64,000 nucleotides of DNA. Source: Elusimicrobia bacterium GWA2_51_34. Its GTDB lineage: Bacteria; Elusimicrobiota; Elusimicrobia; Elusimicrobiales; UBA9959. The notes under the pieces were generated by a model. It did not search any database, was not told the origin of the DNA, and saw nothing but the letters and a program-made list of their open reading frames with translations. The number at the start of each line of letters is the position of its first letter. Position 1 is the first letter of the stretch. This document shows positions 1 to 7,232 of this stretch, one piece after another. Location of the stretch: contig MGTS01000029.1 of assembly GCA_001799565.1 (NCBI GenBank), positions 34,174 through 98,173 on the forward strand, written 5' to 3'. Position numbers and translations under genes: made by a program.

Positions 1-858
1 CGCCTTACAGTGTGGGGGGCGCGCGGGCTATCCGGCGAAATTCCGAACACCGTATCCCGCTACGGCAGGCAGACTTCCTGCGTGTCCGTGGAAAGCCAGG
101 ACCATCTTTTTATTTTTGACGCCGGCACCGGCATCGTGCAGCTTGGCAGGGAAATAGCGGCGCGCAAACGCCACTACAAGGACATTTGGATCTGTCTCAC
201 CCATTTTCACCTTGATCACATACTAGGGCTGGGCAATTTTCTGCCTATGAACGACCCCGCTTTTTCAATAAACCTTATAGGCTCAAATGACCCGGAAAAA
301 ACTCTTAAGGCCGTGGCGCAGGACGCTTTTTACAGTTCCTTTTCTCTTACCAAGCGCCCCCCGAAGGCAAAAATAAGCATTTACGAAATTCTGGAAGACA
401 ACTACGAACTGCTGCCCGGCGTAAAACTTTCTTCAATGTACGCCAACCACCCCACCAGTTCACTTGTTTACAAACTTGAGATGTTCGGCAAAAAAATAGT
501 TTACTCCCCCGACAGTGAGATCCTGGGCGACGCCACCGCCTTCCAGGACTACGATGAAAAACTGTCCCATTTTGTCTACGGCGCCGATTTCCTCATTCAC
601 GACGCCGCCTATAATGACAAGGACTATGAGCTAAAAAAACAGGAGGGGCATTCGGGCTTAACCCTGACGGTTGATTTCGCGGGCGAAAAAGCTAATGCGA
701 AGGACCTGATACTCTTTCACGCCAGCCCCGAATACAGCGACCAGGAACTGGACGCCATGCTTGCCGCCGCTAAAGCGAGAGCGCAGGAAAAAGGTTTCGC
801 TCTCAACTGCCATCTTGCGGAGGAAGGAAAATTTTTTCTATTGCAGGGAAGTCAGTAA
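1..858 (+). CDS. MBL-fold metallo-hydrolase (5' end cut by window)
   Basis: This is a metallo-beta-lactamase-fold hydrolase of the RNase Z / cyclic-phosphodiesterase-like group. The frame is open from base 1 and reads RLTVWGARG before the first possible GTG at 10. Family members normally begin M-x-L-T-x-W-G-x-R-G, so the true start is probably a few codons outside the window. Counting from the GTG, the metal-binding motif THFHLDH is at 64-70, with further candidate ligands in SPDSE (166-170), HDAAY (197-201) and FHASPEYSD (236-244). No signal peptide is visible, so it should be cytosolic. The substrate cannot be told from sequence. It converges on the DUF3467 gene across a shared terminator. 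Confidence 0.85.
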   Translation, partial: RLTVWGARGLSGEIPNTVSRYGRQTSCVSVESQDHLFIFDAGTGIVQLGREIAARKRHYKDIWICLTHFHLDHILGLGNFLPMNDPAFSINLIGSNDPEKTLKAVAQDAFYSSFSLTKRPPKAKISIYEILEDNYELLPGVKLSSMYANHPTSSLVYKLEMFGKKIVYSPDSEILGDATAFQDYDEKLSHFVYGADFLIHDAAYNDKDYELKKQEGHSGLTLTVDFAGEKANAKDLILFHASPEYSDQELDAMLAAAKARAQEKGFALNCHLAEEGKFFLLQGSQ

Positions 859-1003
859 CAGTGGATAGTGGCTAGTGACGAGTGATCAGTGGCTAGTGGG
901 CAGCACAATAGTGACCGAAAATAGAAAAAGAAAAGAGGACAGATGTCCTCTTTTCTTTTTCCCTTCTGCCCACTCGCCACTAACCACTGGCCACTTTCTG
1001 CTC
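858..1003. repeat. Intergenic inverted repeat, GTGG/AGTG-unit family (R1)
   Basis: The left arm (about 862-905) is a run of degenerate units such as AGTGGATAGTGGCTAGTG. The right arm (about 965-1000) carries the complementary units, such as CCACTAACCACTGGCCACT. The arms enclose a perfect terminator hairpin and fill the gap between two convergent genes. Other members lie at 3100-3205, 5905-5966, 13454-13626 and 16716-16793. Confidence 0.8.
925..960. terminator. Bidirectional intrinsic terminator
   Basis: A perfect 16-bp stem (925-940 with 945-960, loop AGAT) has an A-rich left flank and a T-rich right flank. It therefore works as an intrinsic terminator on either strand. It lies between the converging MBL hydrolase and DUF3467 genes. 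Confidence 0.85.
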
Positions 1004-1304
1004 AGCTGTGCCCCTGTGTCACATTTACCGCTCGTTCCGGTATGACGCCAAAACGTTCTTCATAGCGCTTAATGTTCTCTATAAGCGCCGCCATCAGGCG
1101 CCTGGTATGCACGGGACTTGAAATTATACGCGCGCGCAATTTAGCCTTCGGCTGATTGGGCTGAAGAAAAAGGAAGTCAAATATAAATTCAGTCTCGCTG
1201 TGGGTAACCCCGGCAAGATTGGCGTAAATGCCCTGCGCCGTCGCATCGTCCATCTCCACCTGCAGTTGCATGGGTTTTGCCTGCTCCTGTTTATTCTCCG
1301 CCAT
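1002..1304 (-). CDS. DUF3467 domain protein
   Basis: This is a small cytosolic protein of about 100 residues matching the DUF3467 pattern, including DDATAQGIYANL and the HSETEFIFDFLFLQP block. The family has no established biochemical role. The frame could open at 1328, but I chose the ATG at 1304. An AAGGAG Shine-Dalgarno (complement of 1311-1316) sits six bases upstream of it, and family members begin close to this point. It stands alone on the minus strand and ends in the R1 repeat. Confidence 0.85.
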   Translation of the reverse strand: MAENKQEQAKPMQLQVEMDDATAQGIYANLAGVTHSETEFIFDFLFLQPNQPKAKLRARIISSPVHTRRLMAALIENIKRYEERFGVIPERAVNVTQGHS

Positions 1305-1364
1305 AAATTTCTCCTTCCCTATGAACACTTTAATTTTCCGCCGCCGTAAAAGTATAATATATTT

Positions 1365-1457
1365 GGGGGCTGCTGAAAAAGGGCAGCCCCGTGATTACAG
1401 TGATAAGACTCCGACGCAAATCGCTGCAATCTCTCTTTAATCACTGTAATCTGGGGC
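1365..1457 (+). promoter_or_regulatory. Competing hairpins in leader of exported-protein gene
   Basis: GGGGCTGC (1366-1373) pairs with GCAGCCCC (1383-1390). Bases 1386-1390 can instead pair with GGGGC (1453-1457), extending a perfect 12-bp inverted repeat (GATTACAGTGAT, 1393-1404, with 1440-1451). The two structures exclude each other, as in an attenuator, and end 11 bases before the downstream ATG. The segment could equally be another member of the genome's hairpin repeats. Confidence 0.4.
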
Positions 1458-1467
1458 ACCAAAAAAA

Positions 1468-2583
1468 ATGAGAACAACCATACTTTTAATACTGACATTT
1501 CAAACCGGCCTGGCCGCGGGGGCGGAGATGACTTTAAAGTGCGAAGATCTGAAACCTCGCTACAGCGCGCTTAAAACCAAGCGCATGCAGCCCCTGCGCC
1601 GCGGCAAGATCTGGCTTTCCGGTGTTTCTAAAGCGGAACTTGTTGAAACCTGCGATCCCTACGGGATGAAAACGGGAGAAGCCCAGTATAGCCGAAAAAG
1701 CCTGCAGCTTAAGCGCAAACTGATTTATAAAAACCGGCCGGCGGCCGGACTTTTGTGCGAAACCCGGCGTTCCGGGGAGAAACTTACAACCAGCTTCAGC
1801 GACGAGGCACGTTCTTCCCTTGATGATTTCTGCCGAAAATACAAAAAAGCGGATTTTGACGCGGTTCTGGTTTATGATGAGTCTGCTGGGCTTTCCGCCG
1901 AAGGCGGACCCGCCGGGTTGTTTGGCGGGAACAATAGCTTCGCAGGACCAGATCCCTTCGGAGCTCCCGGCAAAAGTGCCGGAGCGAAGGAGGACGCGAC
2001 GACTGACGGCACGGCACAAGGCCTGACCGCCCCCTTTAAGCGGATTTTCAGGGTTTACAACGGCACGGGATTTGTGAACGAGGAATATTTTTTCGATCCC
2101 GAAGGCGGGCTTGAAACAAGAAAAGTTTACAAGTACGACGCGAAGAATAACCTGACGGAAATGGCGGAGCTGGACTTCTCCGGAAACCAGCTTTCCAGGG
2201 AAACCTTTACTTTTAACCGGATAACCTCCGCTAAAACCAGCGCCATTTACGGCCAGACCGATGAACTGCTGAAAAAAACCGTTTCACAGTACCGCGAAGA
2301 CTCCACCCTCAGGCAAGTCATCGTTTACGTCTACGATGCCGGCGCTCAGCTGGTTTCAAAGAATGAAATACACTTTTCCAGTTCCGGTCTCCGCGAAAAA
2401 GAGCTGGTTTATCAGGGGGACTTTGAAACACCCGCCTATGAGTACCATTATTCCCACAAACTGGATCTGAAGGGTAACTGGACGGAGGAGCGTAAAACAA
2501 AGTTTGTTTTTTTTAATGGAAAATCTTTGCCGGATACGCAAGGCGCGCCGGAAATAACTCAGCGCGAGATAACATATTATTGA
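1468..2583 (+). CDS. Hypothetical exported protein
   Basis: I do not recognise this 371-residue protein. Residues 1-20 look like a signal peptide (MRTTILLILTF then a small-residue run ending AAGA), so export is likely. The second half contains repeated short beta-type blocks such as VYKYDAKNNLTEMAELDFSG and YVYDAGAQLVSKNEIHFSSS. These resemble the YD or MORN-like repeats of wall- or envelope-associated proteins. Around residues 142-155 a Gly/Pro-rich stretch is encoded by a palindromic repeat that also occurs at 19359-19407, so this part is probably an inserted element. No Shine-Dalgarno is obvious. Confidence 0.6.
   Translation: MRTTILLILTFQTGLAAGAEMTLKCEDLKPRYSALKTKRMQPLRRGKIWLSGVSKAELVETCDPYGMKTGEAQYSRKSLQLKRKLIYKNRPAAGLLCETRRSGEKLTTSFSDEARSSLDDFCRKYKKADFDAVLVYDESAGLSAEGGPAGLFGGNNSFAGPDPFGAPGKSAGAKEDATTDGTAQGLTAPFKRIFRVYNGTGFVNEEYFFDPEGGLETRKVYKYDAKNNLTEMAELDFSGNQLSRETFTFNRITSAKTSAIYGQTDELLKKTVSQYREDSTLRQVIVYVYDAGAQLVSKNEIHFSSSGLREKELVYQGDFETPAYEYHYSHKLDLKGNWTEERKTKFVFFNGKSLPDTQGAPEITQREITYY
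1891..1931 (+). repeat. Palindromic GGCGGACCCGCCGG element inside a gene
   Basis: The element consists of CTTTCCGCC, then GGCGGACCCGCCGG, then TTGTTT and GGCGGG. A near-identical copy lies in intergenic DNA at 19359-19407. Here it is read in frame as part of the exported protein. Confidence 0.7.
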
Positions 2584-2715
2584 CCAGCCATAAGCAGAAA
2601 AGCTGCCATAAGCCATAAGGGCGCAACGCCCGCTATATTGTAGATACGACTATTGCCGTAAGCCATAAGCCGTATCTAAAACTTATGGCACAGTCGGCCT
2701 TCAAGCCGGCTGTTT
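2584..2715. repeat. Intergenic repeat, GCCATAAGCC-unit family (R3)
   Basis: The stretch is made of units such as AGCCATAAGC, GGCGCAACGCCCGC and ACGACTATTGCC, followed by partly complementary units. Much longer relatives lie at 24140-24430, 31772-31975 and 63480-63705. Confidence 0.7.
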
Positions 2716-2738
2716 GTCTTCTTTTACAGACGCAAAAA

Positions 2739-2767
2739 AAAGCCGTCCGCATTAGGCGGACGGCTTT
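2739..2767 (-). terminator. Intrinsic terminator of the cold-shock gene
   Basis: AGCCGTCCGC (2741-2750) and GCGGACGGCT (2756-2765) form a 10-bp stem with loop ATTAG. On the minus strand a run of T follows (the A-run at 2734-2740). It lies 15 bases past the cold-shock stop codon. Confidence 0.9.
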
Positions 2768-2780
2768 GAATTTATAAGCC

Positions 2781-2999
2781 TTAAGCTTTGGGAGCCTGAG
2801 CCTTTTTCACATTAACGGCTTTAGGGCCCTTATCCGTGTTCTCGGTCTCAAACTCAACTTCCTGCCCCTCAGCCAGGGTTTTGAAACCGTCGCCAAGAAC
2901 TGATGAGTGATGAACAAAGAGATCCTTTGAACCATCATCGGGTATGATAAAACCAAACCCTTTTTTATCGTTAAACCACTTTACTTTACCTTTTGCCAT
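2781..2999 (-). CDS. cspA: Cold-shock domain protein (CspA family)
   Basis: This 72-residue, single-domain OB-fold RNA/DNA chaperone binds single-stranded nucleic acid and melts RNA structure. The diagnostic RNP1 motif KGFGFI is at residues 13-18 and RNP2 DLFVHHS is at about 27-33. The C-terminal tail KAQAPKA is slightly longer than in E. coli CspA. The start is supported by a GAGAGGAAA purine run upstream. It is a monocistronic gene with its own terminator and a long structured leader, which is typical of cold-shock genes. Which csp paralogue it is cannot be decided. Confidence 0.93.
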   Translation of the reverse strand: MAKGKVKWFNDKKGFGFIIPDDGSKDLFVHHSSVLGDGFKTLAEGQEVEFETENTDKGPKAVNVKKAQAPKA

Positions 3000-3070
3000 T
3001 TGTTAATTTCCTCTCTTTAATTACCATTACTGCTTTCCGGCCCGTTTCCGGACCTTAAAAATATTATATA
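3000..3070 (-). promoter_or_regulatory. Probable promoter and structured leader of csp
   Basis: On the minus strand a TATAAT box lies at 3063-3068, about 65 bases upstream of the start codon. The leader contains a small hairpin (GGTCC pairing with GGGCC) in the CCGGAAACGGGCCGGAAAG stretch. No convincing -35 box is seen. A long 5' leader that refolds with temperature is known for csp genes; that this one does so is inference. Confidence 0.35.
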
Positions 3071-3099
3071 TTATTTATGCGAATAACTAATAGCAAATA

Positions 3100-3205
3100 A
3101 CGGCGCGTGACTAGTAGCGAATGGTTAGTAAACAGCCAAAAACAAAGAACTCTCCACCAGCCACTCTCTTCTCTGACCACTAATCACTACCCACTAACCA
3201 CTATT
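3100..3205. repeat. Intergenic repeat, R1 family
   Basis: The left arm holds units such as GTGACTAGTAGCGAATGGTTAG. The right arm holds complementary units such as GACCACTAATCACTACCCAC. It abuts the stop codon of the alpha-glucan phosphorylase gene (3208). Confidence 0.7.
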
Positions 3206-3207
3206 TT

Positions 3208-5763
3208 TTATTCTCCGTTCCACTTCACGAAAAGCGGCATAAGAACATTCACCGCGTCCGGGTGCCTTGGGATTACGCGTACCGCAAAATCGTGGCGGCC
3301 GCTTTTGCGGGCGGTTAACTCCGCGAGAAAAAGATGGGAGTCCCCCATTTTGGAATCACGCGTCATAACGACCGCCGAACCTTCCTTAAAACCGCTTTCC
3401 CCGTCAGCCACTCCCACATATAGCTGCACCTCAACGTCTTCAGGCGATAAGTCGCCAAGCCACACTGTCGCGCGCATAGGCAGCCTGGCGCCTGAACGTA
3501 TTTCCATCTCCGGTTTAAACCTATCAAGCGTCACCTGCACGCGGGGCCAGTTATCCTCAATTTTCTTGCGCCAGCGCGCTATTTCAACAAGCCTTGAATT
3601 ATCATCAAATTTTTTCATGGCGCGGTGCGCGGGTGAATAAAACTTTTCATAATATTCCCTGAGCATGCGGTTGGTATTAAAATACGGCACCAGCTTCTGC
3701 ACGGAGGCTTTCATCATCTTTATCCAGTTATGCGGGAGGCCGTCTGGACCGCGGTCGTAGTAAAGCGGCGCCACCACCTTTCGCAGTAGATTGTAGATAG
3801 CTTCAGACTCCACATAATCGCGCTCCGAATCGCTGTTATAGGCGTAGGAACTCCCGATGGCCCAGCCGACTTCGGGAGAATACCCTTCCCCCCACCAGCC
3901 GTCCAGCACCGAAAGGTTAAGCGCCCCGTTTATGGCGGCCTTCATGCCGCTTGTACCCGATGCCTCAAGCGGACGTATGGGGTTGTTAAGCCAGACATCC
4001 ACCCCCTGCACCATGTAGCGGGCCACATTCATGTTGTAGTCCTCCACGAATATTATCCTGTTTTTAAAACGAGGGTCCTGGCTGAGACGGGCCACTTCTT
4101 TTATGTATTCCTTGCCCATAGTATCGGCCGGATGCGCCTTTCCCGCGAAAAGGAACTGCACCGGCATGGCCGAATCGGTTACCAGCTCAAGCAGCCGTTC
4201 CATATCGCGCATAAAGAGCGTGGCACGCTTATAGGTGGCAAACCGCCTGGCAAAACCGATAGTGAGATAATCGCAGTTGATCACTTTTTCAGCCGACTCA
4301 AGCACGGTGCGGTCTGCGCCCTGGCGCTGATACTGCCGCTTCAGTCTTTCGCGCACCAGTTTAGCCAGCTTCTGCTTTCTCACCATGTGGGTTTCCCAGA
4401 GTTCCCGGTCGTCAATATCGCCGGTTTTCGTCCAGTCGCAGTTATCGGGCATGCCGTCAGCCTCCGCCGACCCGCAAAGAAGATATTTTTTATAAAGTTT
4501 ATAATGTTCGTTGCTTATCCACGAGGTGGTATGCACGCCGTTGGTTACGCCCTCTATGGGAATTTCATGCCGGGGCAGGCCCGGCCAGATCTTGTGCCAC
4601 ATATCACGCGAGGTGTCGCGGTGCAGCATGCTGACCGCGTTAAGCCAGGCGCACAGCCGGAGCGCCACCACGGTCATGCAAAATCCCATGGAAGAACGTT
4701 CTTCTTTGCCTATTTCCAGGAACTCGGCAAAGCTTATGCCAAGTTCCTTTGAGTAGCTCTCCATATACTTACGCACCAGATCAAAATCAAAATACTCGTT
4801 ACCGGCTATAACGGGCGTGTGAGTTGTGAAAGCCGAAGACGCCCAAACGGCCTCCCGCGCTTCCTTAAAGGACAATTTCCGCGCAACCATCAGCTGGCGG
4901 ATCCTTTCAAAAAGCAGAAAAGCGGAATGCCCCTCGTTGACATGATAGACGGTGGGATTAAGGCCCATAGCCTCAAGCGCCCGCACGCCGCCTACGCCCA
5001 GCACTATCTCCTGGCTGATGCGGTTTTCCCTGTCTCCGCCGTAAAGCTGCTCGGTAATAGCGCGCGCCTTGGGGGAATTTTCAGGCAGATTGGTGTCAAG
5101 CAGGTAAAGAGAATTTCTGCCCACCGGCACTTTCCAAACCCCTATTTTTACGGTTTCTCCGGCCAGTATAACTTCCACCTGCAGCGGATGGCCGGCGGAG
5201 TTTTTCACCACCTGCACCGGCATGTTATACCAGTCATTTTCAGGATAGCGTTCCACCTGCCAGCAATCGCGGTTCAGCATCTGCTGGACATAGCCCTTCC
5301 TGTAAAGCAAACCCACTCCCGCCACAGGCAGCCCCAGGTCGGAGGCGGATTTAAGATGATCGCCAGAAAGCATACCCAGACCGCCGGAGTAGATAGGCAA
5401 ACCTTCACCTATGCCGTATTCCATGGAAAAATAAGCCGCCAGCATATCTTTGTCCCGGGCGTCCGAGTGGGCGTTGAACCAGGTGTCCTGATATCCGATG
5501 TAAGCGTCAAATCGTTTTTTTATCCCGTTCAGACGCTCAAGGAAAGAGCTGTCCCCGCTTAAGGCCTCAAGCCGCTCGGGGGAAACGGTACCGAGTATCC
5601 ATTTGGGATTACGATGCGAACGGTGCCAAAGTTCGTCGCTGATATCAACGAACATCATTATGGCGTCCCAGTTCCAGGTGAACCACATATTGGTGGACAA
5701 CTCTTCAAGAGCTTTTAAATTTTCAGGAAGGTTAGGTATAACATTAAAAGACTTTATTTCCAT
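3208..5763 (-). CDS. glgP: Alpha-glucan phosphorylase (GT35, short DUF3417 type)
   Basis: This PLP-dependent enzyme releases glucose-1-phosphate from glycogen or maltodextrin with inorganic phosphate in the cytosol. The N-terminal DUF3417-like domain (residues 1-110, NMWFTWNWDA) marks the alpha-glucan phosphorylase subfamily related to TIGR02094. The PLP lysine is K608, in EASGTSGMKAAINGALN. Its 851 residues match the subfamily. An upstream GGAG supports the ATG at 5763. It stands alone between two R1 repeats, with no glycogen synthesis genes in view. It should feed hexose phosphate towards the glycolytic operon at 14-18 kb and the sugar-nucleotide pathways. Confidence 0.93.
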   Translation of the reverse strand: MEIKSFNVIPNLPENLKALEELSTNMWFTWNWDAIMMFVDISDELWHRSHRNPKWILGTVSPERLEALSGDSSFLERLNGIKKRFDAYIGYQDTWFNAHSDARDKDMLAAYFSMEYGIGEGLPIYSGGLGMLSGDHLKSASDLGLPVAGVGLLYRKGYVQQMLNRDCWQVERYPENDWYNMPVQVVKNSAGHPLQVEVILAGETVKIGVWKVPVGRNSLYLLDTNLPENSPKARAITEQLYGGDRENRISQEIVLGVGGVRALEAMGLNPTVYHVNEGHSAFLLFERIRQLMVARKLSFKEAREAVWASSAFTTHTPVIAGNEYFDFDLVRKYMESYSKELGISFAEFLEIGKEERSSMGFCMTVVALRLCAWLNAVSMLHRDTSRDMWHKIWPGLPRHEIPIEGVTNGVHTTSWISNEHYKLYKKYLLCGSAEADGMPDNCDWTKTGDIDDRELWETHMVRKQKLAKLVRERLKRQYQRQGADRTVLESAEKVINCDYLTIGFARRFATYKRATLFMRDMERLLELVTDSAMPVQFLFAGKAHPADTMGKEYIKEVARLSQDPRFKNRIIFVEDYNMNVARYMVQGVDVWLNNPIRPLEASGTSGMKAAINGALNLSVLDGWWGEGYSPEVGWAIGSSYAYNSDSERDYVESEAIYNLLRKVVAPLYYDRGPDGLPHNWIKMMKASVQKLVPYFNTNRMLREYYEKFYSPAHRAMKKFDDNSRLVEIARWRKKIEDNWPRVQVTLDRFKPEMEIRSGARLPMRATVWLGDLSPEDVEVQLYVGVADGESGFKEGSAVVMTRDSKMGDSHLFLAELTARKSGRHDFAVRVIPRHPDAVNVLMPLFVKWNGE

Positions 5764-5904
5764 TTCACGCTCCGTCGCTTAAGATAGGTTAATTTTACAA
5801 AAATATGAGGGCAAGTTTACAGAATACCAGCCGTTTTGATTAGGTTATGCGGAGGATTAAAAAACTTTGATTTTTTTCGTCAAACTTTGCTAAAATTGGA
5901 TAGT

Positions 5905-5966
5905 TGTAGTGGGAGGTGGTTAGTGCGCGGAAAAACTGGCCACTGTCCACTGGCCACTGAATACTG
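5905..5966. repeat. Intergenic repeat, R1 family
   Basis: AGTGGGAGGTGGTTAGTG on the left and CTGGCCACTGTCCACTGGCC on the right are separated by a short A-rich spacer. It lies between glgP and the tRNA-like sequence. Confidence 0.7.
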
Positions 5967-5972
5967 TTTTAC

Positions 5973-6022
5973 GGGCGTGTAGCTCAGTTGGGAGAGCGTC
6001 CGCCTTAGGCGGAAGGTCGCAG
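5973..6022 (+). pseudogene. Truncated tRNA-Ala-like sequence
   Basis: The first 27 bases (acceptor 5' strand and D arm) are identical to the tRNA-Ala gene at 6059. The anticodon arm is replaced by a perfect hairpin, TCCGC-CTTAG-GCGGA, whose loop has only five bases. After GGTCGCAG (6015-6022) the T arm and acceptor 3' strand are missing. It cannot fold as a tRNA and is best read as a partial duplication. Confidence 0.75.
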
Positions 6023-6058
6023 TCAGAGCAGAGTGTATACCGTGGTGAAAAAAGTTTT

Positions 6059-6131
6059 GGGCGTGTAGCTCAGTTGGGAGAGCGCCTCCATGGCATGGAG
6101 GAGGTCGCAGGTTCGATCCCTGTCACGTCCA
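6059..6131 (+). tRNA. tRNA-Ala (anticodon GGC)
   Basis: All four arms fold: acceptor GGGCGTG/CACGTCC, D arm GCTC/GAGC, anticodon stem CCTCC/GGAGG with loop ATGGCAT (anticodon GGC), and T arm GCAGG/CCTGT. The third acceptor pair is G3-U70, the alanine identity element. The discriminator is A. CCA is not encoded (CCC follows). Confidence 0.95.
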
Positions 6132-6213
6132 CCCAATTTACTATCAAAAGTGCCTTTTCAAGAGCAACATACCGACGCTAAGGAACCAAGACTGAAAAGC
6201 TTTAATAAAAACC

Positions 6214-6238
6214 CCGCGTCCGCCTAAGGCGGACGCGG
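6214..6238 (-). terminator. Strong GC hairpin, terminator-like on the minus strand
   Basis: CCGCGTCCGCC (6214-6224) pairs perfectly with 6228-6238 around the loop TAA. A T-run follows only on the minus strand (the A-tract at 6207-6211), and no minus-strand gene ends here. It shares the CGTCCGCC-N3-GGCGGA core with the anomalous anticodon arm of the neighbouring tRNA fragment, so it may be a mobile palindrome rather than a working terminator. Confidence 0.5.
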
Positions 6239-6273
6239 AACACCAGCATTAAAACTCACGGAGAAACTCGGAT

Positions 6274-7080
6274 ATGAGCCGTATACCTGTGCTGATGTAC
6301 CACCACATAGCCGACGACAGGGAAGTAACACCCGGCCAGTTTGAAGACCACCTGAAATATCTCAAGGATACAGGTTACAGAACCCCGGACCTCCGGGAGT
6401 TTTACGATATTGTGACCGGCGCAAAAAAAACAAATGACAAACTGATAGTTCTGACTTTCGACGACGGCTACGCCGACAATTGGATCTGCGCCTGGCCAAT
6501 CCTTAAAAAACACGGTTTACGGGCCATTGTGTTCCCAACAACATCCAGACTGCGCGAAACCCGCGAAGGGCCGAATCCCACCCTGACTGACGGCGCGCTT
6601 TCGCCGCGAACCATACAAACCGAAAGACTCCCGGAGGGATTTTTGAGCTGGGAAGAACTTAAGGCTATGACCGATTCCGGAGTCTTTGAAGCCGGCTCGC
6701 ACACCCATACGCACAGGAACTTCGTAAAACGCTCAGTTTACGGCGACCTTGAACAGGAACTAGATACCTCAAGCCGGCTTATAGCGGAGCACACCGGCGT
6801 AAAACCGTTTTCCATCGCCTGGCCCTGGGGCCAGCATGAAAAAAGCTGGGAAAGCCTGGTGAAAAAAAACGGCTACAAGATGGCTTTCACCACTGTAACC
6901 GGAGTCAATAAACCGGGCTGCGATCCTCTCTACATAAAGAGACTACGGGTGTCTAAAGGCGCAATAACCTGGCTTAAAAGCAGGCTTATACTGCATCGCC
7001 TGCCGGTGGTCTCGGAAATTTATGAAAAAATCTACGGCCTGGATGGCCGTATTAAGAAAAAATTCCGCAAAGCACCATAA
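6274..7080 (+). CDS. Polysaccharide deacetylase family protein (NodB domain, CE4)
   Basis: This is a carbohydrate esterase 4 enzyme that removes N-acetyl groups from polysaccharides. TFDDGYADN (61-69) carries the catalytic base and a metal aspartate, and SHTHTH (142-147) carries the two metal histidines. No signal peptide is visible, and the early LMYHHI motif resembles glycan-locus deacetylases that act near the membrane. It is followed by three glycosyltransferase genes on the same strand, so modification of a surface glycan or lipid-linked intermediate is the likely role. An AGGAxx-type site is weak; the ATG at 6274 fits family N-termini. Confidence 0.88.
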   Translation: MSRIPVLMYHHIADDREVTPGQFEDHLKYLKDTGYRTPDLREFYDIVTGAKKTNDKLIVLTFDDGYADNWICAWPILKKHGLRAIVFPTTSRLRETREGPNPTLTDGALSPRTIQTERLPEGFLSWEELKAMTDSGVFEAGSHTHTHRNFVKRSVYGDLEQELDTSSRLIAEHTGVKPFSIAWPWGQHEKSWESLVKKNGYKMAFTTVTGVNKPGCDPLYIKRLRVSKGAITWLKSRLILHRLPVVSEIYEKIYGLDGRIKKKFRKAP

Positions 7081-7097
7081 TCGTTAAAATATGTAAT

Positions 7098-7218
7098 TAC
7101 CCTGGTTCACGGTTCAGTGGTTTATCGGTTCAACGGTTGGGAATCGGGGAATACAAGAAGATCGTGGGAAAAAATAACCTTGAACCGCTGGACCGTGAAC
7201 CAGACAACCTGAATAATT
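7098..7218. repeat. Intergenic inverted repeat, GGTTCACGGTTC-unit family (R4)
   Basis: Left arm units (CTGGTTCACGGTTCAGTGG) are mirrored by the right arm (CGCTGGACCGTGAACCAG). The ends carry GTAATTACC and GAATAATTAC. Relatives lie at 19440-19555 and 61905-62010. Confidence 0.8.
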
Positions 7219-7232
7219 ACTAGAATATCCAC

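Noticed and set aside
4819..5562. A 247-codon open frame antisense to glgP
   Set aside because: It is a shadow of a conserved enzyme and its translation has no protein-like pattern.
5973..6022. The upstream tRNA-like sequence as a second functional tRNA
   Set aside because: The anticodon loop has five bases, and the T arm and acceptor 3' strand are missing.
6214..6238. The hairpin after tRNA-Ala as the tRNA's own terminator
   Set aside because: On the plus strand no T-run follows the stem. The T-run is present only for a minus-strand transcript that has no gene here.
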